From positions 2,238,501-2,302,500 of the forward strand of contig NZ_OY762269.1 of NCBI RefSeq assembly GCF_963665245.1: a DNA stretch of 64,000 bases, in the 5' to 3' direction. Shown here piece after piece: positions 9,284 through 17,356 of this stretch. Within the stretch, counting starts at the first letter, position 1, and the number at the start of each line of letters is the position of its first letter. The translations under genes and the position numbers were made by a program. Source of the DNA: an uncultured Paludibaculum sp. Lineage in GTDB: Bacteria > Acidobacteriota > Terriglobia > Bryobacterales > Bryobacteraceae. The notes under the pieces were generated by a model that saw only the letters and a program-made list of their open reading frames with translations, was not told the DNA's origin and made no database searches.

Positions 9284-11044
9284 CTACTTACCTTTGTCCT
9301 TGTCGTACTCCTCGAACAAATCGTCGCGCCGCACATGCTCGCCCTTCATCATGACGAACCAGACGCGTTCGGTCGTCCCGATGTCCTCCAGCGGGTTGCC
9401 TTCGACAATCAGCAACGTGGCTTCGTAGCCCGGCTGCAGTAGCCCAAGGCGGCCCGAAGCGCCAATCGCCTTGGCGGCGGTGAACGTCGCGGCCTGCAAG
9501 ACATCCTTGGGGGCAACGCCGGCCGCGACCCACAGCTTCATCTCTCGATGGAGCGCCGGCCCGTGCGGCAGCAGAGGCAATCCGGACAGAGAGGCCGGCG
9601 GCAGGGGGAATCCGGGCGGCGGCAGCTTCGCTTCGGGATTCGGAACCCGGCCTCGAGCCATGCCGCGCAGCAGTTCGAGCGATTGAGGCCGGACCACTTG
9701 CTGCAGCAGTGTGTCCTTCAGGATGTCAGTTCGGCCGGCGGCCAACTCGCCCGCCACCAGTGACCCACTGCTGGGCACGCTGCCCAACGACAACTCAGCG
9801 CCCAGAATCTCACCGGATGCAATGCGCGACTGGATCACCGGTGCCAGCCCCATCGGGTCGGGTGCGCTGCGCACAGTGGTGATGCCGCAGTAGAGATAGG
9901 CGGCGAGCTCACGCTCCATCGCCTTGGTCAGCCGGTCTGGCTGCAGGTCCGGCGCGCCGGTGCCGGGCAGCAGAAGCTGCACCCCGGAATCGATCAGGCC
10001 GGGCATTACCGTCTTGCCGGAGGCCTCGATAGCCTCGGCACTGAGGCTCTTGGCGTCGGGCGATTTCCCTTCGAAGATCTCGACGATCTTGCCGTTGCGG
10101 ATGAGGATGGAGCTCGACTCCAGCACGCGGCCGTCCCCGACAAAAATGCGGGCATCACGAATGAGCCAGTTCTGCGTCCGGCGCATCTGCCGCGCCAGGA
10201 TTTCGGTCTTCTTCAGATTCGTCCGGCTTTGCGATTGCCACACGCCCATTACGATGAACGGAGCAAGCACGCCCAGCACCCAGAACTTGGCGCTCGGCTT
10301 GAACTTATCCTCCTTCTCCCAGCGGAACAGCTTCACCGAGAGCACCGTGCCGATGATCGCCGTCAGTACCAGGGAGCCGACCGAGGTCAGATTCTGCGCC
10401 AGACTCTCATTGCGCACCAGGATGCCTTGCATGCCCAGATAGAGGTGTGTAGAGGGCAGGAACTGAGCAACGATCTGCAGCCAGTCTGGCATGATGTTGA
10501 GCGGGACCGTGGCGCCCGACAGCATCAGCATGGGCAGGTACATCAACTGAATGATGATCTGCGATTCGGCCATTGAGTTCACCACTGAGGCGATGATGGC
10601 GCCCAGGCTGCGGAACGCGAGAACACCTGCACTGACCATCACCAGCAGCGAGATGATGTGTTCGGGAAACGGCATGCCGTAACGCAGCCTGGCGATCAGG
10701 ACAAAGAAGACGACGGTGGGCACGAACAGCACCCAACCTGTCACCAGCCCCGCCGTGACAATGGGTGCCGGAGTGATAGGGGCCACCTTGAAGCGGCGCA
10801 GGATGCCGGACTCCCGTTCCACCGTGGCGCGCATGCCGGCGCCGAAGAAGCCCGAGCCGAGGACGCCGATGACCAGCACCATCGTCAGCACCTGCGACAT
10901 CGCACCGGTGGACGTCCTGGCTCCGAACCCTTCGCCGAAAGCGACGAAGAACATCAGCGGGAAGACGAAGTTGAAGAACACCACGAGCCGGTCGCGGGTG
11001 GTGAGCAGCAGAGTGCTCTTGATATAGGCGAGATAGGGCTTCAT
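9284..11044 (-). CDS. ABC-2 type permease fused to a degenerate amidohydrolase
   Basis: Residues 1-275 are an ABC-2 permease with six or so hydrophobic segments, the last ending at FWVLGVLAPFIVMGVW. After a short charged linker, residues 290-586 are clearly derived from a metal-dependent amidohydrolase: LIRDARIFVGDG, ILIRNGKIVEI, VMPGLIDSG, and near the end LWVAAGVAPKDVLQAATF and EGNPLEDI. The metal site is lost. The usual PGLIDxHxH is PGLIDSGVQ at 348-356, and the middle of the barrel that would hold the Lys and further His ligands is shortened (about residues 430-500). It should therefore have no hydrolase activity. The gene is last in an operon with the ATPase at 11055-11984 and the DJ-1 protein, so the exporter is ATPase plus this permease. 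The substrate is unknown. Confidence 0.85.
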   Translation of the reverse strand: MKPYLAYIKSTLLLTTRDRLVVFFNFVFPLMFFVAFGEGFGARTSTGAMSQVLTMVLVIGVLGSGFFGAGMRATVERESGILRRFKVAPITPAPIVTAGLVTGWVLFVPTVVFFVLIARLRYGMPFPEHIISLLVMVSAGVLAFRSLGAIIASVVNSMAESQIIIQLMYLPMLMLSGATVPLNIMPDWLQIVAQFLPSTHLYLGMQGILVRNESLAQNLTSVGSLVLTAIIGTVLSVKLFRWEKEDKFKPSAKFWVLGVLAPFIVMGVWQSQSRTNLKKTEILARQMRRTQNWLIRDARIFVGDGRVLESSSILIRNGKIVEIFEGKSPDAKSLSAEAIEASGKTVMPGLIDSGVQLLLPGTGAPDLQPDRLTKAMERELAAYLYCGITTVRSAPDPMGLAPVIQSRIASGEILGAELSLGSVPSSGSLVAGELAAGRTDILKDTLLQQVVRPQSLELLRGMARGRVPNPEAKLPPPGFPLPPASLSGLPLLPHGPALHREMKLWVAAGVAPKDVLQAATFTAAKAIGASGRLGLLQPGYEATLLIVEGNPLEDIGTTERVWFVMMKGEHVRRDDLFEEYDKDKGK

Positions 11045-11054
11045 GGGTGGGTTC

Positions 11055-11984
11055 TCAGTCGCGCAATGTCTTGCCGGTTAACTCGATGAACACGTCTTCC
11101 AGCGTGGGTCGCTTGATGTGCAGATCGTCCAGTTCCGCGCCGGCAGCGTCGAGCCACTTCACCAGGTCCACCACGGCGCGGGCGGGCTTGGGGGCCGGCA
11201 CCGTCAGTTTCTTCCGGTCGTCGCTGAACACGATGGGGAACTCCTCGGGCCAGTCCCTGGGCAGGTCCAGCGGCATCGGGGAAAGCGTCGCGATCTCGAC
11301 GCGGGAATGGCCCAGGATGCTTTGCTGCAGGTCGCGGGGCGTACCCATTGCAATGATCTTGCCCTCATCCACGATGGCCACGCGATGGCACAGCCGCTCG
11401 GCCTCCTCAATGTAATGGGTGGTCAGGAGAATGGTGCGTTTCTGGTCGCGCAGTTCCTCGATGAGTGAGTGGATCTCCAGGCGCACCTGCGGGTCCAGGC
11501 CCGTGGTGGGTTCGTCCAGAAACACCACCTGCGGCTCGTTGACCATAGCCAAAGCCAGAGCCAGCCGCTGCTTTTGACCGCCGGAAAGGGTGGAGTAAAA
11601 GGCCCCGCGCTTCTCCCACAACTGCAGCCGCTTCAGCAGGGTTGCAATGTCGGTGGAGCGCGAGTAGAAGGCGGCGAAGAGTTCCGCCGCCTCGATCACC
11701 TTCATCTTCTCCGGCAGGTTGGTGGCCTGCAGGCTGACGCCAATGCGGTCCTTCACCGCCATCGTGTCGTTGGCCGGGTCGTACCCCAGCACCGACACGT
11801 CTCCCGCGGTGCGCGACCGCAGCCCTTCGAGGATCTCGACTGTCGTGGTCTTGCCGGCGCCGTTGGGGCCCAGCAGGCCGAAAACTTCTCCCTGTGCGAC
11901 CTCGAAGTCGATGCCGCGCACGGCCTCGAAGTCCCCGTAGGACTTGTGCAGTCCCGAGACGCGGATGGCGGGTTGTGTGGACAT
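11055..11984 (-). CDS. ABC transporter ATP-binding protein (ABC-2 exporter type)
   Basis: This 309-aa cytoplasmic ATPase has Walker A GPNGAGKT at 39-46, signature LSGGQ at 133-137, Walker B VVFLDEP at 153-159 with TGLDP after it, and the H-loop in LLTTHYIEEAE. The C-terminal 80 residues form the extra domain common in CcmA/DrrA-like ATPases that pair with ABC-2 permeases. It lies 10 bases upstream of the permease-amidohydrolase fusion and 2 bases downstream of the DJ-1/PfpI gene, so the three are probably one transcript. DrrA-like proteins usually drive export of drugs, lipids or polysaccharide, but the cargo is not shown here. Confidence 0.92.
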   Translation of the reverse strand: MSTQPAIRVSGLHKSYGDFEAVRGIDFEVAQGEVFGLLGPNGAGKTTTVEILEGLRSRTAGDVSVLGYDPANDTMAVKDRIGVSLQATNLPEKMKVIEAAELFAAFYSRSTDIATLLKRLQLWEKRGAFYSTLSGGQKQRLALALAMVNEPQVVFLDEPTTGLDPQVRLEIHSLIEELRDQKRTILLTTHYIEEAERLCHRVAIVDEGKIIAMGTPRDLQQSILGHSRVEIATLSPMPLDLPRDWPEEFPIVFSDDRKKLTVPAPKPARAVVDLVKWLDAAGAELDDLHIKRPTLEDVFIELTGKTLRD

Positions 11985-11986
11985 CT

Positions 11987-12511
11987 TTATTGTTTGGACA
12001 GTACGTCGATGCAGGCCCGCATGAACGCGGGCAGATCCGCCGGCTTGCGCGAGGTGACCAGATTCTTGTCCACCACCACCTCAGTGTCTTCCCACACACC
12101 ACCCGCGTTCACGACATCGTCTTTGATGGCGAAGAACGACGTGCAGTGACGGCCGCGCAGCACGTTGGCAGAACAAAGGCACCACGGCCCGTGGCAGATG
12201 CCGGCCACCAGTTTGCCCTGCGCGTCCACCTGGGCGATGAAGGCGCTGGATGCGGGATGGCGGCGGATAAAGTCCGGGGCAAATCCGCCAGGCGCGATCA
12301 CCCCGTCGTAGTCGAAGGGCTTAACTTCCTCATATGATTTGTCCGAGGTGCACGGATAGCCGGTCTTGGAAGGATAGGTTTTCCCAGCCTCGGCCGCGAT
12401 CACATGGACCTCGGCGCCTTCCTCGATCAGCCGGTAGTAGGGGTACCAGACTTCCATCTCCTGGTATTGCTGGTCGACGAAAATGGCGACTTTCTTTCCC
12501 TGTAGGCTCAT
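11987..12511 (-). CDS. DJ-1/PfpI family protein
   Basis: This 174-aa protein has the DJ-1/PfpI fold motifs: KVAIFVDQQYQEMEVWYP at the N-terminus with the conserved acidic residue (E18 or E20), a YDGVIAPGG segment, and the nucleophile elbow AGICHGPW with C106 followed by H107. The family includes cysteine peptidase-like proteins, glyoxalase III and chaperones acting on glycated proteins. Presence of Cys-His and the acidic residue suggests an enzyme, but the exact activity is not determined. It is first in the run of three reverse-strand genes with the ABC exporter, 2 bases from the ATPase gene, which suggests co-transcription. Confidence 0.88.
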   Translation of the reverse strand: MSLQGKKVAIFVDQQYQEMEVWYPYYRLIEEGAEVHVIAAEAGKTYPSKTGYPCTSDKSYEEVKPFDYDGVIAPGGFAPDFIRRHPASSAFIAQVDAQGKLVAGICHGPWCLCSANVLRGRHCTSFFAIKDDVVNAGGVWEDTEVVVDKNLVTSRKPADLPAFMRACIDVLSKQ

Positions 12512-12544
12512 AGGAATCAGTGTACGTGATGAGCTACGAAATCA

Positions 12545-12570
12545 CCCGGCCGGAAGTTCAATCGGCCGGG
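12545..12570. other. GC-rich perfect hairpin between rmuC and the DJ-1 gene
   Basis: CCCGGCCG (12545-12552) pairs perfectly with CGGCCGGG (12563-12570) around a 10-nt loop. There is no U-tract on either side, so it is not a textbook terminator. It lies just beyond the rmuC terminator and may reinforce it or protect an RNA end. Confidence 0.4.
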
Positions 12571-12618
12571 AAACGGGATGAAAGGTAGCTGAAGCAGGAC
12601 GGACCGAACCGGGTAGAG

Positions 12619-12657
12619 AAAAAAGAGCGGCGAGGGTTCCAGGAGAGCCTCGCCGCT
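12619..12657 (-). terminator. Rho-independent terminator of rmuC
   Basis: On the reverse strand a perfect 10-bp stem (AGCGGCGAGG with CCTCGCCGCT, plus-strand 12626-12635 and 12648-12657, 12-nt loop) is followed by CTTTTTTCTC. It begins 20 bases after the rmuC stop codon. Stem plus U-run is the standard intrinsic terminator form. Confidence 0.88.
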
Positions 12658-12677
12658 TGTGCGAGCAGGGACTACCG

Positions 12678-14210
12678 TTACTCGCCGGCCAGCGAGCCGT
12701 TCGTGGTGGCTGCCGCCAACATGGCGAGTTCCGGAGTCTGAAGAGGTCGGGGTGTCTTTTCCACAATCTCGGCCGTGGGAATGTCTTCGCCAGTGGCGGC
12801 GGAGAGTTCCTTGAAGCGCCGGGCCGAAACCAGCACGCGCCCTTCCAACGAGCCAACCGCCTTGTTATAGGCGTCGACTGAGCGGTCCAGCCCTCCGCGC
12901 ACGCCGTCCATGTGGGTGGCGAAGATGCGCAGACGATCGTAGAGTTCTTTGCCGAGATCCGAGATCTCCTGGGCGTTTTGCGTGAGCTTCTCCTGGCGCC
13001 AGCCATAGGCCACGGCCTTCAGCAGCGCGATCAGTGTCGTGGGCGTGGCCAGAAGGACTTTGTTCTCGACGCCGAACTCGATGAGCTCAGGGTCTTTCTG
13101 CAGAGCCGCACTGAAGAAGGTCTCGCCGGGCAGGAAGGCTACGACGAAGTCCGGCGCATGCTCGAACTGATCCCAATACGCTTTACCGGAAAGGCGCTGC
13201 ACGTGCTGCCGGACCTGCTGGGCGTGTTCCGCCAGTTTGGCGGCGCGATCGTTCTCGTCGGCGAGTTCCAACGAGTCCAGGTAGGCTGCCAGCGACACTT
13301 TGGCATCGATGACGATCTCGCGGTGATTGGGTAGGCGGATGAGCATGTCGGGCCGCAAACGCCCGCTTTCGGTGTCGACCGAGACCTGTTCCTCAAAGTC
13401 GCAGTACTCCACCATGCCGGCCATCTCCACCACCCGGCGCAACTGCATCTCGCCCCAGCGGCCGCGTACGCTCGGCGACCGCAGCGCGTTCACCAATTTA
13501 CTGGTCTCGGCCTCTACCTTGGCTTGGGCACTGTGCAGCAGGCTGATCTGCTCGCTGAGGCCTGCGTAGGCGGAAGTCCGGTCCTTCTCAATGCGTGTGA
13601 GCGCTTCCTTGAGGGGCGTCAGAGTTTCTTCAATGGACTTCTGACGGACATCCAGATCACCTTTTGTCGACTCCTGTGCTTTCTGGAAAGCGGTTTCGGC
13701 CAGGGTGAGGAAGTTCTGGTTGTTCGAAGCCAGAGCCTCGGCGGCGACACCTTTGAAGGTTTCGGCCAACTTGGCCTGCGCCTCTTCCAGCGCGTGGAGC
13801 TTGTCTGCCTGTGCCTTTTCAGCTTCGTCCAATCGAGTCATGAGAGAGGCATGGCGAGCCTTCAGGTTGGCTCCCTCTTCGAGCAGGGCCGAGATCGCAC
13901 GGTCCTTCTCCTGGAGGGTGGCCTCCAGGCGAGGAATCGCCGCGGCGCGTTCTTCCGCCGCGGTGCGGGCACCCACGGCTTCAAGGAGAGTCTCCTGCAG
14001 TTTGTTAGTGGCGGCACGTTCGTCCTCCACCTGCCTCCGCAGATCCTTGATCGCAGTATCCCGTTCCTCGATCCGCGCTTTGAATTCAGCGAGTTCTGCT
14101 TCACTGGCGGCCAGATTGGGGCCTCGGCTACCCTTAACCAGAAGGCTGGTGAGAATCCCTCCGAAGACCAGACCGATCAGCAGAATACCGAGCAAAAGTA
14201 TGGGTTCCAT
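12678..14210 (-). CDS. rmuC: DNA recombination protein RmuC
   Basis: The 510-aa protein has an N-terminal membrane anchor (LLLGILLIGLVFGGILTSLLV), a long coiled coil at about residues 30-230 rich in Glu, Ala, Lys and Leu, and then the conserved RmuC nuclease-like domain. That domain shows VRGRWGEMQLRRVVEMAGM, the IDAKVSLAAYL motif, FLPGETFFSAAL and LLATPTTLIALLKAVAYGW. RmuC proteins limit inversions and rearrangements at inverted repeats, and the core is related to restriction-endonuclease-fold proteins. The length is close to E. coli RmuC (about 475 aa). The gene is monocistronic, ending at its own terminator. Confidence 0.95.
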   Translation of the reverse strand: MEPILLLGILLIGLVFGGILTSLLVKGSRGPNLAASEAELAEFKARIEERDTAIKDLRRQVEDERAATNKLQETLLEAVGARTAAEERAAAIPRLEATLQEKDRAISALLEEGANLKARHASLMTRLDEAEKAQADKLHALEEAQAKLAETFKGVAAEALASNNQNFLTLAETAFQKAQESTKGDLDVRQKSIEETLTPLKEALTRIEKDRTSAYAGLSEQISLLHSAQAKVEAETSKLVNALRSPSVRGRWGEMQLRRVVEMAGMVEYCDFEEQVSVDTESGRLRPDMLIRLPNHREIVIDAKVSLAAYLDSLELADENDRAAKLAEHAQQVRQHVQRLSGKAYWDQFEHAPDFVVAFLPGETFFSAALQKDPELIEFGVENKVLLATPTTLIALLKAVAYGWRQEKLTQNAQEISDLGKELYDRLRIFATHMDGVRGGLDRSVDAYNKAVGSLEGRVLVSARRFKELSAATGEDIPTAEIVEKTPRPLQTPELAMLAAATTNGSLAGE

Positions 14211-14524
14211 GGCTTGCTGTTAATCTAACGGCCTTTGCGGCAAAGTGAAAGATCCGAGAATGTACCTAGAGTGGTATAGGGGAGGCACGCAGGGTTCATC
14301 CCAGGCGGCCACTAGGACGTACTGCATCTGCGGTGCGGGAAACCCTGAGGAATGGGCATCGCGATTGTTCGATGGCTCGAAGCGCATGTTCATCTGACGC
14401 CGGACCAGGTTAGTCTCCCCCCCCTTCGTGACCGGCTGCGCTGAGCGAGTCATCTTGGTCAATCAGTACCTCAAGGTGCGTCTTCATGTCAAAGCGGTCC
14501 CCGTGGGCCCGCTCCCGACTCGGC
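14211..14524. other. Intergenic region, no gene found
   Basis: This 314-base stretch lies between the start of rmuC and the stop of the ADOP permease. A possible 80-codon reverse frame (14220-14462) has no recognisable features and I do not call it. It should contain the rmuC promoter, but I see no clear -35/-10 pair. An eight-C run near 14417 is the only oddity. Confidence 0.4.
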
Positions 14525-16999
14525 CTATTCCTCACGCAGCGCCGTCATCGGGTCGACCCGCGCCGCCCTCCTGGCCGGCCAGTAGCCCGCAAACACAGCG
14601 ATGCCGGCCAGCACGGCGGCCGCCAGTGAGAAGGTGAGCGGATCTGCCGGTTTTAGGTCGTATAGGAAACTGGCTACAAAGCGCGTCAGCGTCGCGGCCA
14701 GGCCAAGTCCCGCCGCCAGGCCGGCCGCCACCATCAGCACAACCTCCCTCAGCACCATGCGCAGCACCCCAGCCGGATGAGCGCCCAGCGCCATTCGAAT
14801 GCCAATCTCATTGCTCCGGCGTGCGACGCTGTACGAAATCACTCCGTACAGTCCAATCGCGGCCAGCAGCAGAGCCAACGCACCGAAACACGCCGACAGG
14901 ATGGCCAACAGGCGCTCCCGGGAAATCGACTCTTCGATCCGCGCAGCCAGCGGTGTGAACTCGATGGACGCCCGCGGATCAACCTGTCCAATGGCCGTCT
15001 TCACCGAATCAATCAACCCAGCCGGTGCGCCGCCCGCACTCCGCAGTTCGAAGTTCGTCCGCGGGTAAGGTGTCGCATCCTGGTTCCACGCGAAATAGAC
15101 GGTCGGTGGAATTACCTCCCGCAGCGAGCCGTACTTGGCGTCGGCCGCAACACCGACAACCGCCACGGCATCCCCCAGCGTGTTCCCCTTCTGGACACGA
15201 AAACGGCGGCCCAATGGATTGCCCGGCCCAAAGTATCGCTCGGCCAGGGTGCGATTGACGATGGCCACCTGGGGCGCATCCGGGCCGTCGTGTTCGTTGA
15301 AATCGCGGCCGGCCACGATGGGCGTATCCAGGGTTTGGAAGTAGCTGTCACTCACGAAGTTGCTATGCACCGTGACCACCGGGGCCCTCTCGCCGCCCTC
15401 GGCTTCCAGCGCGAGTTCCCGTTTCGACGCGCATCCGCAGATCGGCGTGACGTCGGAAGCGCTGGCCGACCGCACGCCTGGCAGCGTCCGCAACGCGGCC
15501 AGCATTCGTAGATAGACGGCCCTGCGCAGTCCCGGTTCGTAGTGGCCGCTGCGCAGGTCGACGCCCGTCAACAGCACCTCATCCGCTCGGAATCCAGTGT
15601 CGAGCGCCATCAGCTTCCAGAATGTCGTCAACATCAGGCCCGCGCCCACCAGCAGTAATAGAGATAGCGCGATCTGCACGGTAACCAGCGCTTTGGCCGT
15701 TCCGAATCGAGTTCCGCCGACCAGATCGCGGGCATTCCATCTCATCGCCGAGTAGGGCGAGACACTGGTGCTCCGCAGCGCCGGCGCGAGTCCGAACAAC
15801 AGGCTCGTCAGCAACGCGACACCGGCCGTGAAGGCAAGCACGCGCGGGTCGGGTGCGGTGTCCAGCGTCAGGTCCAGGAACCCGATGAGCATCGCGGTCA
15901 CCCAGTTGGCGAACAGGACGCCCAACACCGCCGATGCGCCGGCCAATAGCAGGCTCTCCGTCAGCATCTGGCGAATCAGGCGATCCCGGCCGGCACCCAA
16001 AGCCAGTTTGATCGCGAACTCCCGCCGCCGCGTCACACCACGAGCCAAGAGCAGATTGGCTACGTTGGCACACGCGATCAACAGCACGATGCCAACTGTT
16101 GCCATCAGGATGAGCAGAGCGTCGTGGTACTGGTCCCGGATGTAGGACAGCCCGTGCGCGAAAGGCTCGACGGCGAGCTTGCGCTCGAGGTATCTGGCCT
16201 GCTCCGGTGGCCGCCAGTGCTTGGGCACGGTTGCCTGGTATACGTGTGGAGCAAGGACGCTCAAACGGGCGGCCACCTGTTCCGGCGAGAGGCCGGCCTT
16301 TGGACGTCCGACAATGCGGAGCCACGCGAAAATCGTGTTGTAGTTCCCCGGTGCCGCGTTGAAGTCCAGATTGCTGGTCTCGCCATGGATCACCCGCTCG
16401 GCGCACAGCGGGACTACGACGTCGAACGAGACGCCCACATCGGTACCTGTGTAGCCGGCTTCCGCGACGCCCACAATCGCGATGGGGTGGTTATCCAGCG
16501 AGATTGTCCGGCCGACGATATCGGCCCGGCCGCCGTACTCCTTCTGCCAGAAGCCATGGCTCAGCACCGCCGCGCCGGGGCAGCCTCGGTGGTCATCGGC
16601 CGGCACCAAGGTCCGGCCCAGCGCGGGCCGGATGCCCAGCGTGTCGAAGTACTGGCCCGAGGCGAACAGCCCGTTGGCGGTGCGCGCCTCGCCTCCGGAG
16701 GAGAGGTTGAAGCCCCACCGGCCGTAGGCGAACACACGCGCGAACACGTCCTGCCGATCGCGGATCTCCTCCCAGATGGGGTTGCTGAAGAACTGCGGCG
16801 TGGCCATGGTTACCTGCAGCAACTGCTCCGGATGGCTGACGGGCAGCGCCTTCAGCATCAGGGCGTCAATGAGGCTGAAAATCGCCGTATTCGCCCCGAT
16901 GCCCAACGCCAGCGAGAGCACGGCGGCAGCGGTGACGCCAGGCGCGGTACGGAGAGAATGGAGAGCCTGACGGATCACCTGCCGAAGCGCATCGAGCAT
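14525..16999 (-). CDS. ADOP-type FtsX/MacB-like permease
   Basis: The 824-aa protein has the duplicated permease layout known from Acidobacteria: an N-terminal SLRTAPGVTAAAVLSLALGIGANT membrane-entry region of which the core is LSLALGIGANTAIFS, a MacB-type periplasmic domain, three membrane helices (about 285-440), a second periplasmic domain, and three closing helices with YGVISYSVARRSNEIGIRMALG. The end motif DPMTALREE is typical. No ATPase is encoded beside it, as is usual for these orphan permeases. The function (efflux, lipoprotein or peptide handling, or signalling) is unknown. I start at the ATG at 16999, which has GGAG nine bases upstream; an in-frame GTG lies at 17014. Confidence 0.9.
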   Translation of the reverse strand: MLDALRQVIRQALHSLRTAPGVTAAAVLSLALGIGANTAIFSLIDALMLKALPVSHPEQLLQVTMATPQFFSNPIWEEIRDRQDVFARVFAYGRWGFNLSSGGEARTANGLFASGQYFDTLGIRPALGRTLVPADDHRGCPGAAVLSHGFWQKEYGGRADIVGRTISLDNHPIAIVGVAEAGYTGTDVGVSFDVVVPLCAERVIHGETSNLDFNAAPGNYNTIFAWLRIVGRPKAGLSPEQVAARLSVLAPHVYQATVPKHWRPPEQARYLERKLAVEPFAHGLSYIRDQYHDALLILMATVGIVLLIACANVANLLLARGVTRRREFAIKLALGAGRDRLIRQMLTESLLLAGASAVLGVLFANWVTAMLIGFLDLTLDTAPDPRVLAFTAGVALLTSLLFGLAPALRSTSVSPYSAMRWNARDLVGGTRFGTAKALVTVQIALSLLLLVGAGLMLTTFWKLMALDTGFRADEVLLTGVDLRSGHYEPGLRRAVYLRMLAALRTLPGVRSASASDVTPICGCASKRELALEAEGGERAPVVTVHSNFVSDSYFQTLDTPIVAGRDFNEHDGPDAPQVAIVNRTLAERYFGPGNPLGRRFRVQKGNTLGDAVAVVGVAADAKYGSLREVIPPTVYFAWNQDATPYPRTNFELRSAGGAPAGLIDSVKTAIGQVDPRASIEFTPLAARIEESISRERLLAILSACFGALALLLAAIGLYGVISYSVARRSNEIGIRMALGAHPAGVLRMVLREVVLMVAAGLAAGLGLAATLTRFVASFLYDLKPADPLTFSLAAAVLAGIAVFAGYWPARRAARVDPMTALREE

Positions 17000-17356
17000 G
17001 GAACCATTCTCCACCGTAAAGCTTCTGCGTTTGACACCAACGTCCGTGGCGGCTGAGCTCCGCAGTCAACGTGCCCGACGCACCTGGCCGTCGTGCGTCC
17101 GAGTGTTGTCTCGAATGCCGTCCATGCCGGAAGGCACCAAGGCACACGGCGGCTCATCCCTCCCGAAGGCCGATCAACGGCCGGATCTGACTCGTAATGC
17201 GGGGATGCCCGAGTTCTATTCTTGTTCCCAAACTCGAAGGTGCAAGTCCATCCAGGCACCGTCTTCCCAACTCCGGACAGAGCGTCCCTTTCGCGACACG
17301 TCCCTTCCGCGCCGTCGCACTCACCCGCCCGACTTGATATCGTGAGTTCCACTCGA
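17000..17356. other. Divergent intergenic region
   Basis: These 357 bases separate the divergently oriented ADOP permease and the secreted protein at 17357. It must hold both promoters, but no convincing -35/-10 pair stands out. A forward frame open from 17222 is continuous with the next gene but lacks coding features and precedes its signal peptide. Confidence 0.4.
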
